Below, one piece after another: positions 35,158 to 51,222 of a stretch of DNA of 64,000 bases. Origin of the DNA: Amorphochlora amoebiformis (taxonomy: Eukaryota > Cercozoa > Chlorarachniophyceae). Within the stretch, counting starts at the first letter, position 1; every line of letters starts with the position of its first letter. The notes below the pieces were generated by a model, which was not told where the DNA came from, searched no databases, and saw nothing but the letters and a program-made list of their open reading frames with translations. The stretch lies in contig BAAHQB010000243.1 in assembly GCA_054601695.1 (NCBI GenBank), positions 124,001 to 188,000 on the forward strand, given 5' to 3'. Both the position numbers and the translations under genes were made by a program.

Positions 35158-36978
35158 ATGACGAACAGGACTCTTCTGGCTAGTGTGCTGCTTTTGCAGT
35201 CGCTATGTGGGGCTCTCAAGCTGCAAGGAACGCTGAGGGACTTCACAAAACAGTTCTTTCAGGCGTCCACTGCCAAGTCAACAACTGTCTCAAAGGATCA
35301 GGACCGAAGCTTCCAGATTACACCGGCGGGATCAGGGAAGGGGGAATGGTTTTATACCGACCCTGAGGATACTTTCAACACAGTTCCTCACTCGATCGAG
35401 CTTACAGGGTCCTCTGGAGTCATGCAGGTCAACAGCAGCTTCCGACTAGACATGTCTCCTGATTATTTGGAATAATGACTATCCCTTGCTTTTTAACCAT
35501 CTGAATTTTAATGATCGGGACATACCTTCCTCACGCGTCTCCCAACTTCTTCAGAATTATGAAGCGTTTGTATGTTTTCAGTATGACGCATCCAGCGGTT
35601 TCTACCCTGTCGATGGTCTCCTATATGGCAATCAAGCGGACTCCAACAATAAATACTTCACCTTCGAGGTCGACACCATTGTAGAGACCACCTCTGATGT
35701 ATCCCTAACTTTTGGGGCGTCCTGTAGCATGTGGGTTGGGACGTGTACAATCCCAGTGTCTTCCTGTACCACACGCTTGACCTGGAACGCCGCCTTCAAT
35801 CAAAACTCCCGCTATAGACAAAAGTCATTTACCCTCACTTCGGGGACTAGAAGGTTATGGGTGGCCTATGCTCACAACTGTCAGGCGGAGCCTAAGATCA
35901 AGATACAAGTGCCCACCATCAATCTCTACAAGCGTACCTGTGATATTACCACAGCTGGTGTGTTTCACAAAAATTTGTACCCGTTTACAGGCACCAATCT
36001 CAACCGTGGAAACATTTTCTCTTTTTCCAGCAAGTCTTTTTCCCTACTCACCACCTCTCAGAGTGATACATTCACCTCCGCATGGCACCCCAACCAACTC
36101 GACGTCAAGTATGGATTCATCGCTGAGTTTGTGTACGAGTCTAAAAGCGTTAGCCCTAACCGTGGGAGCTCCTATTCCGGTTTTGCTTTTGTAGTGCAGA
36201 ATGTAGGGTCCCAGGCGGCCGGTGAATCTGGTGAACGTCATTTTGACACCATAAAGAACGCGGTAGCCGTCGAGGTATCATACTTCTCCAGCACACAGAT
36301 CGACGTTAAGATCGAGTATCGCTTCGCCCTCCAGAAAAGGTTTACCACTGCTGCGACGGCTCGCTGTACAGAGGGGTCGGATAAGTCATCCACAATCATA
36401 TACGATGGGAAAACCGGCGTCCTCAAGGCCAATATCGCTAGCTGCACGATCTCTGCTACCCTTAACCATGACTCTGTGTTCGATATGTGGAACCCCCATG
36501 CCTTCATCGGGTTCACTGGTGGTGTTTCCGGTTTAGATACATTGGAGATTGACATCTCAAAGTGGACCTTCCGAACACTCCAGGCCAGCGGAGCCTACTC
36601 AACCATCGCTACTGCGGGGCCCTTTTGGGCTCAATTTGGGCAGCACAATGGCTTCGGTGGTGCATCCAAAAGCAAGTTCAACAGAATCACGGATGTCATA
36701 AGTTCTAGTTATGTCACCGGGACCGCATTCAACATCCCCAAGTCCACCTCCTTCACGTCTTATGACCCTTTCACCACTGCTGCAACTAATCAGCTCGAGA
36801 TCATGTACTTCGTGAATGAGACCCCGATGTTCACCTCCATCGCTTGCGATGGGTCGGATTTAACGCTGTCAGCGTTTACGGCCTCGTACTCTAGCTCTCC
36901 CACCGGTTCGAGCAAGCAATTAACTCCAACTTCGACCAAGCCGGTATGATATTTTCATTCGTTATATTACATATGTAC

Positions 36979-37024
<46 letters not shown>

Positions 37025-37154
37025 AATATACTTCTATATATAAATATATATATATATATAATATAATATATATATAATGTAAATGTATATATATAAATAT
37101 ATATGTAAATAAAATGTATACATATGTATAAATATATATATATGTATATATATA

Positions 37155-37214
<60 letters not shown>

Positions 37215-38531
37215 TATATGTAAAAATTTGCACATGTCAGCTGGGGATAGCGTGGGGGTTCGGTTGATAAAGAAGCCCCCCTTACATCGGGGCTTGGGGA
37301 TTGCTGTGTGTATGAGTATGCTCGTATTTCCGGCTTTGTTGAATATGGAGAGGGGTTTGGTGAGTAGGAGCACACACGTTTAGCTAGCGCCGACAGTCCG
37401 CCATAAATTATCACCGAGGTCGCATTTTTGAGTTTAAATACTTTAATATGTCGGCAATAATCCATCTTCAGTGGGCGGGAATATGTAGGCCTGTACAACC
37501 ATGTCACAGTATACAAGAAGATAGATTACATAATTTAATTGATCTATCTCAGGGCACACCATCGTACTTCCTCATCCCTCGTGATGGTTGCGGCAACGAA
37601 GTCCAGACTCCATTGGGCCTTGCCTCACAAGCAAATATCCGCTATGGCACCCTCAAAGTGGCCACCTCAACCCCGCCTGCCAACCCGACTCTCACTTGTT
37701 CCGGGACTGGGACAACCCTCATCTCCGTGAAAACAGCCTCCTCATGCGGCGTTGACATCACCAGCCTCGTCCAGACGAGCTGCGACGGCAAAACTTCCTG
37801 CACATACGGTGTATCGGCGTGCTCGGGATCAACATGGAAGGACCAGACCGCCAATGTGGCGTACGATTGCTACGACAAGGTGGCCCCGAGTATCGAGTCT
37901 AACTCGTTCATCGGGTCCGACAGTGCGAACTTTGGCTTCTACTCGGAGATGCTAGGTGTGTACACACAAAAGCGCCTTGTCGGGACCTACCCGACCGATG
38001 TCCGCCTCAATGGGGATTCCATCGGCACTTTCACTTCCACCGTCACATATGGCGCAGCCAGTGCAACCACCTCTACGTTCACCTTCACGAATACGAATCT
38101 GGTGGCCGGAAATAGCTATACTGTCATCATCCTGGCCAAGGACACTTTTGGAAACGACGTTCTAGACTCCTCAACAACTTTCGGCGTGAGCTTTGACAAG
38201 ATTACGGCGACTTTCACATCTTCGTACATCGACACTAATCGCCATAACATCACATTCAGTGTTACAGAGGCGGTCAACACAGTCAATATGCTAGTGCGCT
38301 TGGGGTCGATCGATCTTGCGAATTCGCCTAAGCATATCAATATTATTGCGGCTGACCCGACGACTGCGTTTATCAGCGCGGACACAGGGCTTATCGCAAC
38401 GGACAGCGCTACTGGAGGCATCACAGCGACTCTGAGCCTCCAGGTTGTAATATTCACACGTTATGTGTGGGATATGCATATATCTATTTCACTATAACTT
38501 GAAATTAATATATACAAACATATACATGAAG

Positions 38532-38571
<40 letters not shown>

Positions 38572-38653
38572 TATATAAATATGTAAAGATATATTTATAA
38601 TGTATTTGTTCCTTATGTGTATTCTGGTGCAATATATATATATATATATATAC

Positions 38654-38701
<48 letters not shown>

Positions 38702-39268
38702 TATATATATAGATGCATATATTAAACATATTTGTATGTATAAATAGTACATGTTTCTCAGTATAACCAAAAACCACAGGACCCCTTTGGAAATTCTGTG
38801 ATCACTGGTACCCCGAATGTTAAGGCAGTGATTGTGGGAGTCAATACCCTCGCAACCACCACGTTCCAGTCTTCGAGCTATACCCCGGACAACAACGTTC
38901 AGATCACCAACATTCGTCACAACATTGTTGGGGGTAGATAGAACCCACGTTTAGAAATAAAACGTATTGTTTTTTTTTTTAATTCTCGCCTATTTCAACG
39001 AATGCTTCCTTCCTCTTTATTTACCTTGTATGTGTGTTTTGAATTGGTACCCTGCTCTTCTCTCCCAGCCTACACGATCCGGTATTATCTGAATGGTGCG
39101 TTGTTGACCTCAACATCCTCGCTTACGATTTTGCCTTCAACTCCGTGGATTCCCCTGTTTACTTTCTCCAACTCCTCTTCGTAATTATTTTTACAATACA
39201 CACATGTACTAAGTCAACGGACACATACACTATAATACATGCACACACACAAACTATATATATTATTC

Positions 39269-39299
<31 letters not shown>

Positions 39300-39442
39300 C
39301 TTGTAGTTATATAGTATATATATATATATATATATATATAAGTGTGAAATATCTAGAAGATGTATTGATTTGATTTGCTTAGCTATTCTGTGGGTGGCAG
39401 ATATTATTCATTTATAAATATATATATACTTGTAGTTATATA

Positions 39443-39481
<39 letters not shown>

Positions 39482-39581
39482 TGTGAAATATCTAGAAGAT
39501 GTATTGATTTGATTTGCTTAGCTATTCTGTGGGTGGCAGATATTATTCATTTATAAATATATATATACTTGTAGTTATATA

Positions 39582-39620
<39 letters not shown>

Positions 39621-39910
39621 TGTGAAATATCTAGAAGATGTATTGATTTGATTTGCTTAGCTATTCTGTGGGTGGCACTTCCAATTATTTTGACATCCAG
39701 ACGAGAGATATGTTCGGTAATGCTCGCACTACCGAATTTATCAGCGGGTAACATTTTCCTCTTTTTCTCCTACTTTGTGTGTGTTTATGTCTGTCTCACT
39801 CAGCTCTCTCTGTTCCTCTGCATCTTCTGTGTTTGTGTTGTAGAATATATACGTATACATATATTTTTGTATATATGTATGTACACATAGATATATTTAA
39901 TATATATAAT

Positions 39911-39963
<53 letters not shown>

Positions 39964-40045
39964 TTATAGGTCCGCGTTCACTTTTACAATGGAATTTAAC
40001 CCCATCAACGCGGAGACCACTGGCCAATTATCCCAGGGTGAATAA

Positions 40046-40091
<46 letters not shown>

Positions 40092-40108
40092 ATACATGTG
40101 TATATATT

Positions 40109-40185
<77 letters not shown>

Positions 40186-40310
40186 AACATTATATATGTG
40201 TCTATAGTATTATACATACATGCATGTAATATGTCTTAACCTCATGAATCAGCATGCACATATCTATCTATCTAAATATATATATATATATATTTATATA
40301 TATATTTATT

Positions 40311-40343
<33 letters not shown>

Positions 40344-40706
40344 GTATATACATGTATATACATACATATACATGTTTATACATATATATTCATATATAGG
40401 CATCGTGTGTCCAACTACGGGGAACTGTACCTACCGATCAAACGGAGTTTATCGGTAAAAATAATACATACATATATACACATATATACACATATACAGA
40501 TACTAATGAGTTTATCGTAATTTTAAAAATCGTCATATAGAAAAAAAATCACACTTACATTTATACATATGAAATATATACATATTAAATATATATATAT
40601 ATATATATATATTTTTATATATATATATAAGATATAATCCTACATATACACATGTACACATATAAAGATGTCATATGCATTAAACATATATATATATATA
40701 TATGTA

Positions 40707-40786
<80 letters not shown>

Positions 40787-40921
40787 GTTTATGTATATAT
40801 GTATACACACATACATACATATATATATATATATATTATATCTATCTCTATATATATTTATTTATATGTGTATAAATATATGTGCATTTCACACACACAT
40901 ATATATATATATATAATATAA

Positions 40922-40956
<35 letters not shown>

Positions 40957-41110
40957 GCATAATGTTTTATATATGTATGTGCTCCCTCATATCAGTGCGA
41001 ATATCTTCAACGCAAGAGAGGCCGGTACTTGGCAGGTATATGAAATAATATGAGTAAGTATACATGCAGATCTAATACATATATACATAAGTGTATATAT
41101 ATATATATAT

Positions 41111-41146
<36 letters not shown>

Positions 41147-41193
41147 ATTACATATATATATACATATATACATATATATATACATATATATTA

Positions 41194-41229
<36 letters not shown>

Positions 41230-41742
41230 CATATATATGAACCGGTAACCCTAACCCCAATATCAGGTCCGAGCGTGCGGTGATACGGGTTGCACACCGT
41301 ACACCATGTTCACTGTAAACCCAGGCGAGACGGCATCGACATCCATTGTTGAGAATCTGAACACAACTATCGTGGCTGGGACAATCGGGGCGTTTATGAT
41401 TACATCTAAGGACTCACAGGGTAACATTCGGGACCACGTGAACACGGATGGCAATGCTTTCATTGTTTCCATCGATCATCTCTTGAGTACGAGATTCGCG
41501 CAGGTTTTCTGTGGGTGTGGTGGAATACGTACAATATATTTACTAATACAACGTACGTGTTGCTACAGCCTAGTCTTAGAAGTGTGACGTTCATATATGT
41601 AAATATGTGTGTATATGTATATATATATATATATATATATGTTTGTATATGCAAATATGTACATATAAATATAATATATACATATGTGTATATGTATATG
41701 TGTATATATTATAAACATACACACACATATATATGTACATTT

Positions 41743-41793
<51 letters not shown>

Positions 41794-41906
41794 TTGGTAT
41801 ATTTGTATATGGTATATATATTATATCTGTAATAATTTTTACCGCACTCATAAAAATAATCATGGATATGTAAAATTTTGATTTTGTTCATAACTGTTAA
41901 TACATT

Positions 41907-41975
<69 letters not shown>

Positions 41976-42138
41976 ATATTCGTCTATATTCATAATAAAA
42001 ACACACATATATATATAAAAATATATATATATATATATATATACATATCATGTATACATAGGTTCAAACGGTGATGTCTTTCGGCGGCGGAAAGTATTTA
42101 GTTAGTTGGCGACCAGCTTTCTCGGTCAGATTAGATAT

Positions 42139-42222
<84 letters not shown>

Positions 42223-43352
42223 CAAACGAAGAGAACTTCTCCTTCCTTTCTGCCTTCCTACACTTCCCATATGCTATATATATATATATATATATTATGA
42301 TGAAATTAGGGATGTGCGGGCAAATACAAGATTAAAGTTGTGCTGTCGGACAGCACGGAAATTTCTTATTCCAACAACAGGTTTTACATATATGTAAGAC
42401 ATTAAATATGTATACACCTATCAGCAATAAAAGAATAAAGATCCAGAGCTTACGAGAAAGCTCCAAAGCTAATTTATCATTCCTTTCACTTCGCAGAACT
42501 GTTGATGTCACACCTTCCGCCACCACGCAGATCACCGATCTCTCAGGAACGGGCCTCTCGGGCTCTGCTGCAGGTGCGAGTGTCAGCTTTTCATTCAATG
42601 CTCGCGATGTCTTCAACAACCTACAGACTTCTGTCGATACTTTCACCGTCATTGTGCTCGATGAGACTGCCGCTAACCCCATTGTGGCAACATCAACCCC
42701 TATATACACCACCTCCTACACGGTGCCCGCCCTCGTCTCATCCAGCCCGTCCTATACGGTGAATGTGTATCTCAACACGACCTCTCCTGGCACCCTGGTC
42801 CAGACATTCGACGCCGTAACGATCGCCAGTGACAACGACCCGAATGGAGCCACCGCAGTACTATCAACGAACTTTTTGAACCCCGACTCGCCGCTAACAG
42901 TGGCGATTACGAACAAGGACTTCGCGGGAACGGTGGTTAACAGCGACAGAACATTTTTCCTCGACTTCATCCAGGGTGGGTCCGTCAAGAACACGCTCAC
43001 CCCGTCTTGTACAGTGTCCACTTCCGTGTCAACCTGCACGGCAACGGTCAATTCGGAGTCCACTAAGCACCTTACGGCAAAAGGAAACTACACAATGGCG
43101 ATTCGCGTAGGGGCATCATCATACTCTCCGCATAATTACACGATTCAGGTGATTACCGGGACGACATCGTCAACAAGGTCAAGGACGATTGTGAATGACA
43201 CTACGATTGCGGCCGGGAAAGGGATCTTGCTTATGGTAGGTTTTCTTTGTATCGCACATTGGGATATTTAACACAAAGAACACATATACAAATATATGTA
43301 TACATGCATATTACGGACCTAAAAATGCTTGCATGTGTGATGTATATATTTT

Positions 43353-43388
<36 letters not shown>

Positions 43389-43389
43389 C

Positions 43390-43421
<32 letters not shown>

Positions 43422-43505
43422 AATGTAATATACTTACTTGTACGAATGCTTTCATTATATACGCTCACGAATGTTATATATATGTCAATAAATAAAAATA
43501 TAATC

Positions 43506-43546
<41 letters not shown>

Positions 43547-43557
43547 TTATATATAGG

Positions 43558-43601
<44 letters not shown>

Positions 43602-43779
43602 CTGTATATATATATATATATATTTCTATCCATGTCGCTTTCTCTCCCTGTTCCTTTCCCTTTCTTTTTATCTTTTGTTTCCTTAACTTTTTACTCCTAT
43701 ATTTCTCCCCACTTCCCACTCTTTGTCCTTTTCTTTCCCTGTTTCTCTTGACCTCCACATACACGAACCTCTATACGCA

Positions 43780-43824
<45 letters not shown>

Positions 43825-43837
43825 GTGTGTGTGTGTT

Positions 43838-43898
<61 letters not shown>

Positions 43899-44279
43899 AT
43901 ATATATATAAACAAAATACATGTACAATTACCCATACTCACAGCCCCTTTCTTTATCAGGCCACCATCCACGATTCATACGACAACCTATACACAGAAGG
44001 CACGCGAAACGTCATATTTAAGATCTCGGGATCTTGTTCGACTGGTTGCGATATCCCCGGGACCTTCAATTCTGCCTCGAACATGTACACAGCCATTTAT
44101 GTTCCAGTTAAAGCTGGAATTTACTCGGTCTTGGGTACCGAGAGCACCATCGACCTGGGAACGAGTCAATTGTTTACTACTGTGGCGTCGAGCGCCTCTC
44201 ACACGGAATCTGTGTTGGGTGTGCCGGCTGGTGGTACGGCGGGACTGTTTATTGTGGACTTCGGGATGAGCGTCACGGT

Positions 44280-44360
<81 letters not shown>

Positions 44361-45668
44361 GACTGGATGTATGCATGGATATGCCTGTGTATGTATAGAA
44401 TGTTAGTATGGATATGTCTATGTATCCATAAATACATATGAATATGAATACATTTGTTTATAAACACACAAACACTCCAAATATACATTTCACGCTCACA
44501 TCAACCAAATCTTAGGTTGCCCTGAAAGATGCGTACGGAAATGCGATAGGTGGCCTCACGTCTTTTCCCTTCACCCCTTCTCTCACGGGCAACTCCATCA
44601 CATTTACCACATCCGAGACGAGCACGGCGGGGACCTACGAAGTGTCTTTCATCCCCACAACTTCCAGCGTTTACACTGGGGCATCTACAGCTACAAAACT
44701 CAACCTTGGGGTGACTATCAATGGAAACGCCATCGTCAATAGTCCAAGGCTAGTTACGATTGAGCCCGGAGACATTTCCGATTCAATGAGTTCCATCGTC
44801 GGTATTCCCGCAATCCAAACTGCAGGTGAATACATGGTCCTCAATGTTACCCTCAAGGATAAGTTCGGCAACCCCTGGAAGCAAAATCCAAATATCTTCA
44901 CACTCATCACGACCTCAGGCAAAGAAAAAAAAACCTCAGGGGCGTTCAGTAACTCTGGGGAATCGGCTTTCCGAGAGCCCATTGCTACTGGCAACGGAAG
45001 GTTTACGTTCCAGCTCAAACTTGAGAAGGCAAATGTCTTTGCTTCCTACAGCGCCACATACACAGCCAACACTAGGGGTCTTCAGTCTGCAAAAATAACT
45101 GGGATCCTTAACCGGACATACATTATCGCGGCTACAGCTAGTGCTTCGACCACTGTGGTATGTAATATGTTTTCTGTCTATATTTTCCTCTATATATACA
45201 TATATATATATGTAAATATATACATATATATATATATATACATATATATGTATATATATATATATAGTATCTGTGGATGTTAGTCTACTCTTGATCGAGT
45301 TGGGGGTATCAATCGTGGCAGCGCAGGAATTTAGCTACTGCCAAGGATTGAATTACTTTGCTTTAAAAGTTTTAAATGGGATGAATTGTCGTTAATCTCA
45401 TTATTCTCGCTTAGCTAGCGAAAGAAGTAATAAAATTGACCAATACACAAGCAAGTGATGGATATGTTCACTGTTTTTCCGGTTTTTTTTTTGGCGGCAT
45501 CCTACCCTTCGAATAAAACCTGTGAGCAGGCTCCGACCATTTTAATGTCCCGATGACTGCAGTATTATATTCTGTCTATTTTCGCATGCCGCGCTCTACC
45601 AGACCGATTTTAGGATACAAGGGTTGGAATCCCTTACATCCTTATTTTCCTGCAGAAAATTTGGTCTG

Positions 45669-45704
<36 letters not shown>

Positions 45705-45739
45705 ATATGTATATATATATATACATATTAATCTATATA

Positions 45740-45772
<33 letters not shown>

Positions 45773-46717
45773 ATATGTGTATATACATATATACATTATA
45801 TACACACATATACATATACACATACATATAGGTCCTCAAGGAAACCTCGACAGACCCTTTAGACGCTTCTGTTGGTACCAATCCATTCAACGTCAACTTC
45901 ACCTCCTACACCATCATCCAGTTAAATGATAGATTTGGCAACGTGCGACTGGGTAACGCGAGTGGTGAAGGCAACGTTACAGTCCGCTTCGACGGCCATA
46001 AATTTAATGACTACATCGATAAGTTGGATCCTGTTCCTTTCATTTGCACAAACAACGCGGCGGGCTACACAGCCAATCTTGCGTCGTTTGAGATCGCGGG
46101 TTCCGATATGTCGAGCACGGTGACATGCAACCAGAATATTGGGCAATGCACCATCAAGACTCGCGGAATTCGCGCCGGGGTCTTCCGCATGCTCATATTC
46201 GTAAACAATGAGGGAGCCAAGTGTTACGAGTTTACGGTTAATCCGGGGAAGGTGAATCCGAGCGGAAGCATCTTCCAAGTCGGCACTACCCAAAAGGATG
46301 GTTCCTGTAAACAATCTTCGGATACACAACTATCTGATGTGACCGTTGGATCCAAGAACTGCGGGAAGATTCTTATGGCGGACTTCTTTGGGAACCGTCT
46401 AAAGAACGCGATCAATGAGACCGTCACTCTCGGAAACTCGACTGACTGGCGGGATTGCACGCACAATATCATTGAGGCTGGGTCAGACTTCAACGTATCG
46501 ACAGCCACGTATGCTGGGAATGGGGAGTACAGGTTGAGCTTCCTCTCAGAGGTCATCGGGGTTTACAGTGCCCTGGCTTCTATCGGTGGTGCCGCTGTTG
46601 GTGCGACAAAATCTACATCATGTGTCGATATCACTTTCAACCCGTGGTATGTGTACAGCTTCAGGTATCTTGCCTATACATACAAACAGATACACACACA
46701 CACACACGCACATATAT

Positions 46718-46798
<81 letters not shown>

Positions 46799-46842
46799 TA
46801 TATATATATATATATAATATTATATATATATGTATATGTATG

Positions 46843-46881
<39 letters not shown>

Positions 46882-48645
46882 GTATATATATATATATATA
46901 TATAATATACATATATATTATATTCTTCAACTATATGAATATTTTACGTTATAATATGTACGTATCCAACATCAGGCCTGAAGAATTGGTTATCGTCAAC
47001 ACGGTTGATGTTCCGTCAACGATTAAGATACTGGCCTACGATATCTTCAACAATACCATCTCTACCGGCGGCCATTCGTTTTCCCTGAGTATAAGTCATC
47101 TCAAGCAGGCCTACTCAATCACGGTCTCCACGTCCACCATTGTGTATGGTAAGCATCAGATCACCTATCTTCCTGAGTGGCCCGGGAAATACCGCGGCGT
47201 GCTCAAGCTCACGCCCGACTCAAGGTACACCACATCAGAATTCCCCCGTGCTGTGAACCACATTGGACAAAATGACCTTTCGTTCAACTTCAACGTATCT
47301 ACTAAATATCTGTCCTGCGCACAATCTGGGGAAGGCCTTGTGCGTTGCTCCAACGATCCGGTTACTGGCACCTGCGTAAACAACTACACATCCTGTTCTG
47401 GGATCACAGTCTGCTCGGGATCTACTCCTATTTACTGCGAGGCAATCTCTGGCTGTGTAGCCAAGATAGCGGACTGTCCCTGCGCCTCCAACCGTACCCG
47501 TTGCAAGAACGGAATGTGTGCATACAGAGCCAGCGAGTGTATCGAATCCTCACTTGTCTGCCCGTACGGCCTTGTCAACTGCAACTCTAGCTCTGCGGGA
47601 TACCCTACCTGCGTTGCCAATCTCATGGATTGCCCAGCGAAGCATGTCTGTCCCCCTGGAAACACAATTTGCGACGATGGGGTGAGTTGTGCTTCGAGTC
47701 TTAGCCTGTGCCCGAGCTCGACTGCTCTCTTCAAATCTTGCTCGACCGGGCAATTCAAATGCCCATCGGGGGCATGTGTTGTCTCCCCTCTGGGCTGCCC
47801 GACACCGAAGAGCTGCCCCGCCTCTACTCCAGTTCAATGTAGTGATGGGAGCTGCCAAATCGATTCTACTTCGTGCCCGAGCCAGTATGTGTGCTATGAC
47901 AACAAAATGAGATGTCGAGACGGCACATGTGTGTCCGACCCCGCAGACTGTCCTACGATGGTCACATGCGCGTTAGGAGAGGTTCTTTGTGAAAACAACC
48001 AATGCGCCTCGACCCTCGCTGAGTGCAAGGCAGCCCTTAAATGCTCGAGCACCGAAATCCGCTGTCCTGATGGTTCCTGCGCGGGAACCATCAATCAATG
48101 TCCTACCCCAACGACTTGTGACCCCCAAAATCCAGTATTGTGTAGCGATGGACAATGTGTGAGCGCCTACAGCGATTGCCCTTCATATTCATCTCTTGGC
48201 GACTGTAATGCTGCGTATGGGAATGCCTTACTGGTTACATGTCCTGGTGGCAGCTGTGCGAAGACGTTTAGCCAATGCCCAACCTCCATCACCTGCCCAG
48301 ACTCTCTGCCAGTCAAGTGCTCTGATGGGTCATGTCAGTTAAACTCTACCATTTGCACTGCATTCCCGTCGTGTCCCAAGACTCTCCCAGTCACCTGCCC
48401 AGATAATTCGTGTGCTGGGTCGATTAAAGATTGTCCATCGAGTTATAAGTGCCCGTCGACTCTGCCCGTTAAGTGCAGCGATGGGTCTTGTGTTTCTGCT
48501 GAGAGCTACTGCTCCACACCGTCGGTGCTCTCGGGAACTTGTCCGGATGGATGGTATCGCTGCCCGGCATCGACGAACTGTGCCCCGAATCGAGACCTGT
48601 GTCCTTCGGTACATCTCACATGTGATTTATTCTACAAACACACAC

Positions 48646-48681
<36 letters not shown>

Positions 48682-48705
48682 GTACATATCTGTGTATATA
48701 TTATA

Positions 48706-48745
<40 letters not shown>

Positions 48746-49459
48746 AGTGTGTGTGTGTGTATTATATGTGCACATATCTGTTTATATATATAAATACATA
48801 TATATATATATATATATATATGTACATACACCTCTGTATTCGAGTATAATATCACTTACCACATCCCATCTCAATCGAGAAATCAACGCTTCCACCCCGC
48901 CCAGGTCCTGTCCTGCCCCATGGTGAACGGCGTACTCTATGATCGATGTGTCGACGGCACCTGCCGCAGGTAGCACGAAAACCAATCTAGGCACAGGATA
49001 ACCGTGTGCAAAGAACTGATCTTGACTTAAAGAGGGCGGGTGATAGAGACAAAGATGAGAAAATATCGAGAGAGACTCGTTGGTATCAAGTGAAAATTTC
49101 AGTCTTAAACCCCCAGCTCATGCTCGGATTTAAGCTACTTCGGATGCTCGACTTCCCAAGTCACCTGTCCAACGGCCCTCACCGGTTATCCTTCGTGTGT
49201 GCTGAACATCACCGATTGCCCGGAGTCCTTCGCGTGTCCGAGTAAGGCCCCCGTGGTATGCGCGGATGGCACGTGTGTTGCGGATAAATCTCTCTGCCCA
49301 GCGTGGCCGACTGACTTTCAGAATCGGGTGCCTTGTCCTGATGGAGGATGGGTAAGTTCGATTGTGTGCTGTATGAGGAGTGTATTGTTTATTTTCATTT
49401 TTGTGAGTGTGTGTAAGCATATTTGTTATATATGTATTCACACACACACACACACAGAC

Positions 49460-49515
<56 letters not shown>

Positions 49516-50334
49516 TACGTAAAGGATTGCGACCAGTGTAATAGAAACTATGTATACTGGCCGTGTGCAAATGGGGGTTGCGAAGAAATTATGGATTTTA
49601 GCCGGTTAAAATACGTACGAACGAGTTTATCTATGAGGGCACGTATTCTGGATGTATTGACATGCAGATTTTATGCCCTGCAAGAGCATGTATTGTGATA
49701 GTGTATCTTTGTTCCTAGAAGTTTAATATACGTAAAAAACATGCATACACACACAATACACACGTGTATACATATACTACCCAGGCTCTCAATCGAGGCC
49801 TTTGTGGCACAGCCGTCTCCTGTCCTTCTACTGCCCCCTACAAATGTCATGACGAAACCTGCCGCATGGACCCCGCCGACTGCGTGGAGCCAAATGGAGC
49901 CTGCCCCAGCTCCACACCATTCTACTGCCGCTCCGGCGCCTGTCGAAGCGCGATGTTCGACTGTCTGACCACAGCTCCATGTCCGAAGCCTGACACCTTC
50001 CCTCTCAAGTGTGCGGTTCTCAACGGCACAGCTACTACAGATCAGACCGGCTTTCAATGTGTCGCGTCCTCCGAGATGTGTGATGACCCGTTCTTTACCC
50101 AGGGCAGCGGGTTTGTACAGAGCTGTCCGAACAGCTGGGGAAGGTGCAGGGACTCCAAGTGTGTGCGGAAAACCTCAGATTGCGATGATTTATCTTGTCC
50201 GATTTATCTACCGCATCTGTGCGACAGCGGGATATGCGCTGCGAACTCCTCGGCATGTCCAACGAGAAATGGGTGTCCGTGGGATCGGTGAGAATATCGC
50301 AACGTACTTATATTTGCATGACGCACAAAAGCAA

Positions 50335-50371
<37 letters not shown>

Positions 50372-50435
50372 AATATTATATATATATATATATATATATA
50401 TTTACAATATACATATATATATATATATATATTTT

Positions 50436-50503
<68 letters not shown>

Positions 50504-50508
50504 GCGTG

Positions 50509-50550
<42 letters not shown>

Positions 50551-51140
50551 CATTTAAGTGTGTTGGAGGCTCGTGCGTATCTCGAAAATCCCAGTGTCCC
50601 ACTGCCAGCGAGTGTCCCAGCGGACGTGTACGTTGCAACGACGGATCTTGCGCACCGAATTCTGCTTCTTGTCCGGAAGCAGACGGCTGCAGTAGTGGTA
50701 CGAAGATGATATTACATATAATATAAACTTTGGAACATAATATATAAATATACTTGATATATGCATAAATATAATCATTAATTCATGCACACCACGAATT
50801 CTCATTTTCCGTCAATAGGTGCAATTCGATGCAACGATGGATCCTGCGCGACCTACGACCCCACGCGCCCAGATAAATCCACCAATCTTTGTACGAACAG
50901 AGTCCCGGGTTCGTCTGATCAGCAAAATTCTTGTCCATTTTGGCAGCCTGTACGTTGCCCCGGAGGAGTTTGCGCTGCGTCTGAGAAGCTGTGCTACAAG
51001 AGTACTTTTCCTAAATCGTATAAAACTTGTCCCTCCGTCGAGGTCGTTCGTATGTCTGGAGGAAGCGCGGAATATCTAACGAAGGTTCGTGTTTTTTGGT
51101 TCTTGGAAACATACTATAACAAATATTTAGACACACTCAA

Positions 51141-51222
<82 letters not shown>

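Larger units (their letters stand above)
37876..47310 (+). other. Region: about ten filamin/Ig-like repeats (residues ~663-2095)
   Basis: Beta-sandwich repeats marked by a recurring [K/R/N]-D-x-[F/Y]-G-N turn: KDTFGND, DPFGNS, RDMFGNA, SKDSQGN, RDVFNN, HDSYDN, KDAYGNA, KDKFGNP, NDRFGNV, YDIFNN. Each is followed at ~80-100 residues by G-x-Y-x-[V/A/L] strands ([15 protein letters not shown]) and a closing VT(I/V)xPG. Similar extracellular filamin-type repeats are known in several protist surface proteins. Confidence 0.7.

Noticed and set aside
45265-45665. Transposon insertion in intron 15
   Set aside because: No open frame, terminal inverted repeats or target-site duplication could be seen, so it is only noted as a unique segment.
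47345-48094. Alternative-frame open frames within the Cys-rich exons (both strands)
   Set aside because: Shadows of the real frame, which carries the repeated Cys pattern and is in phase with neighbours.
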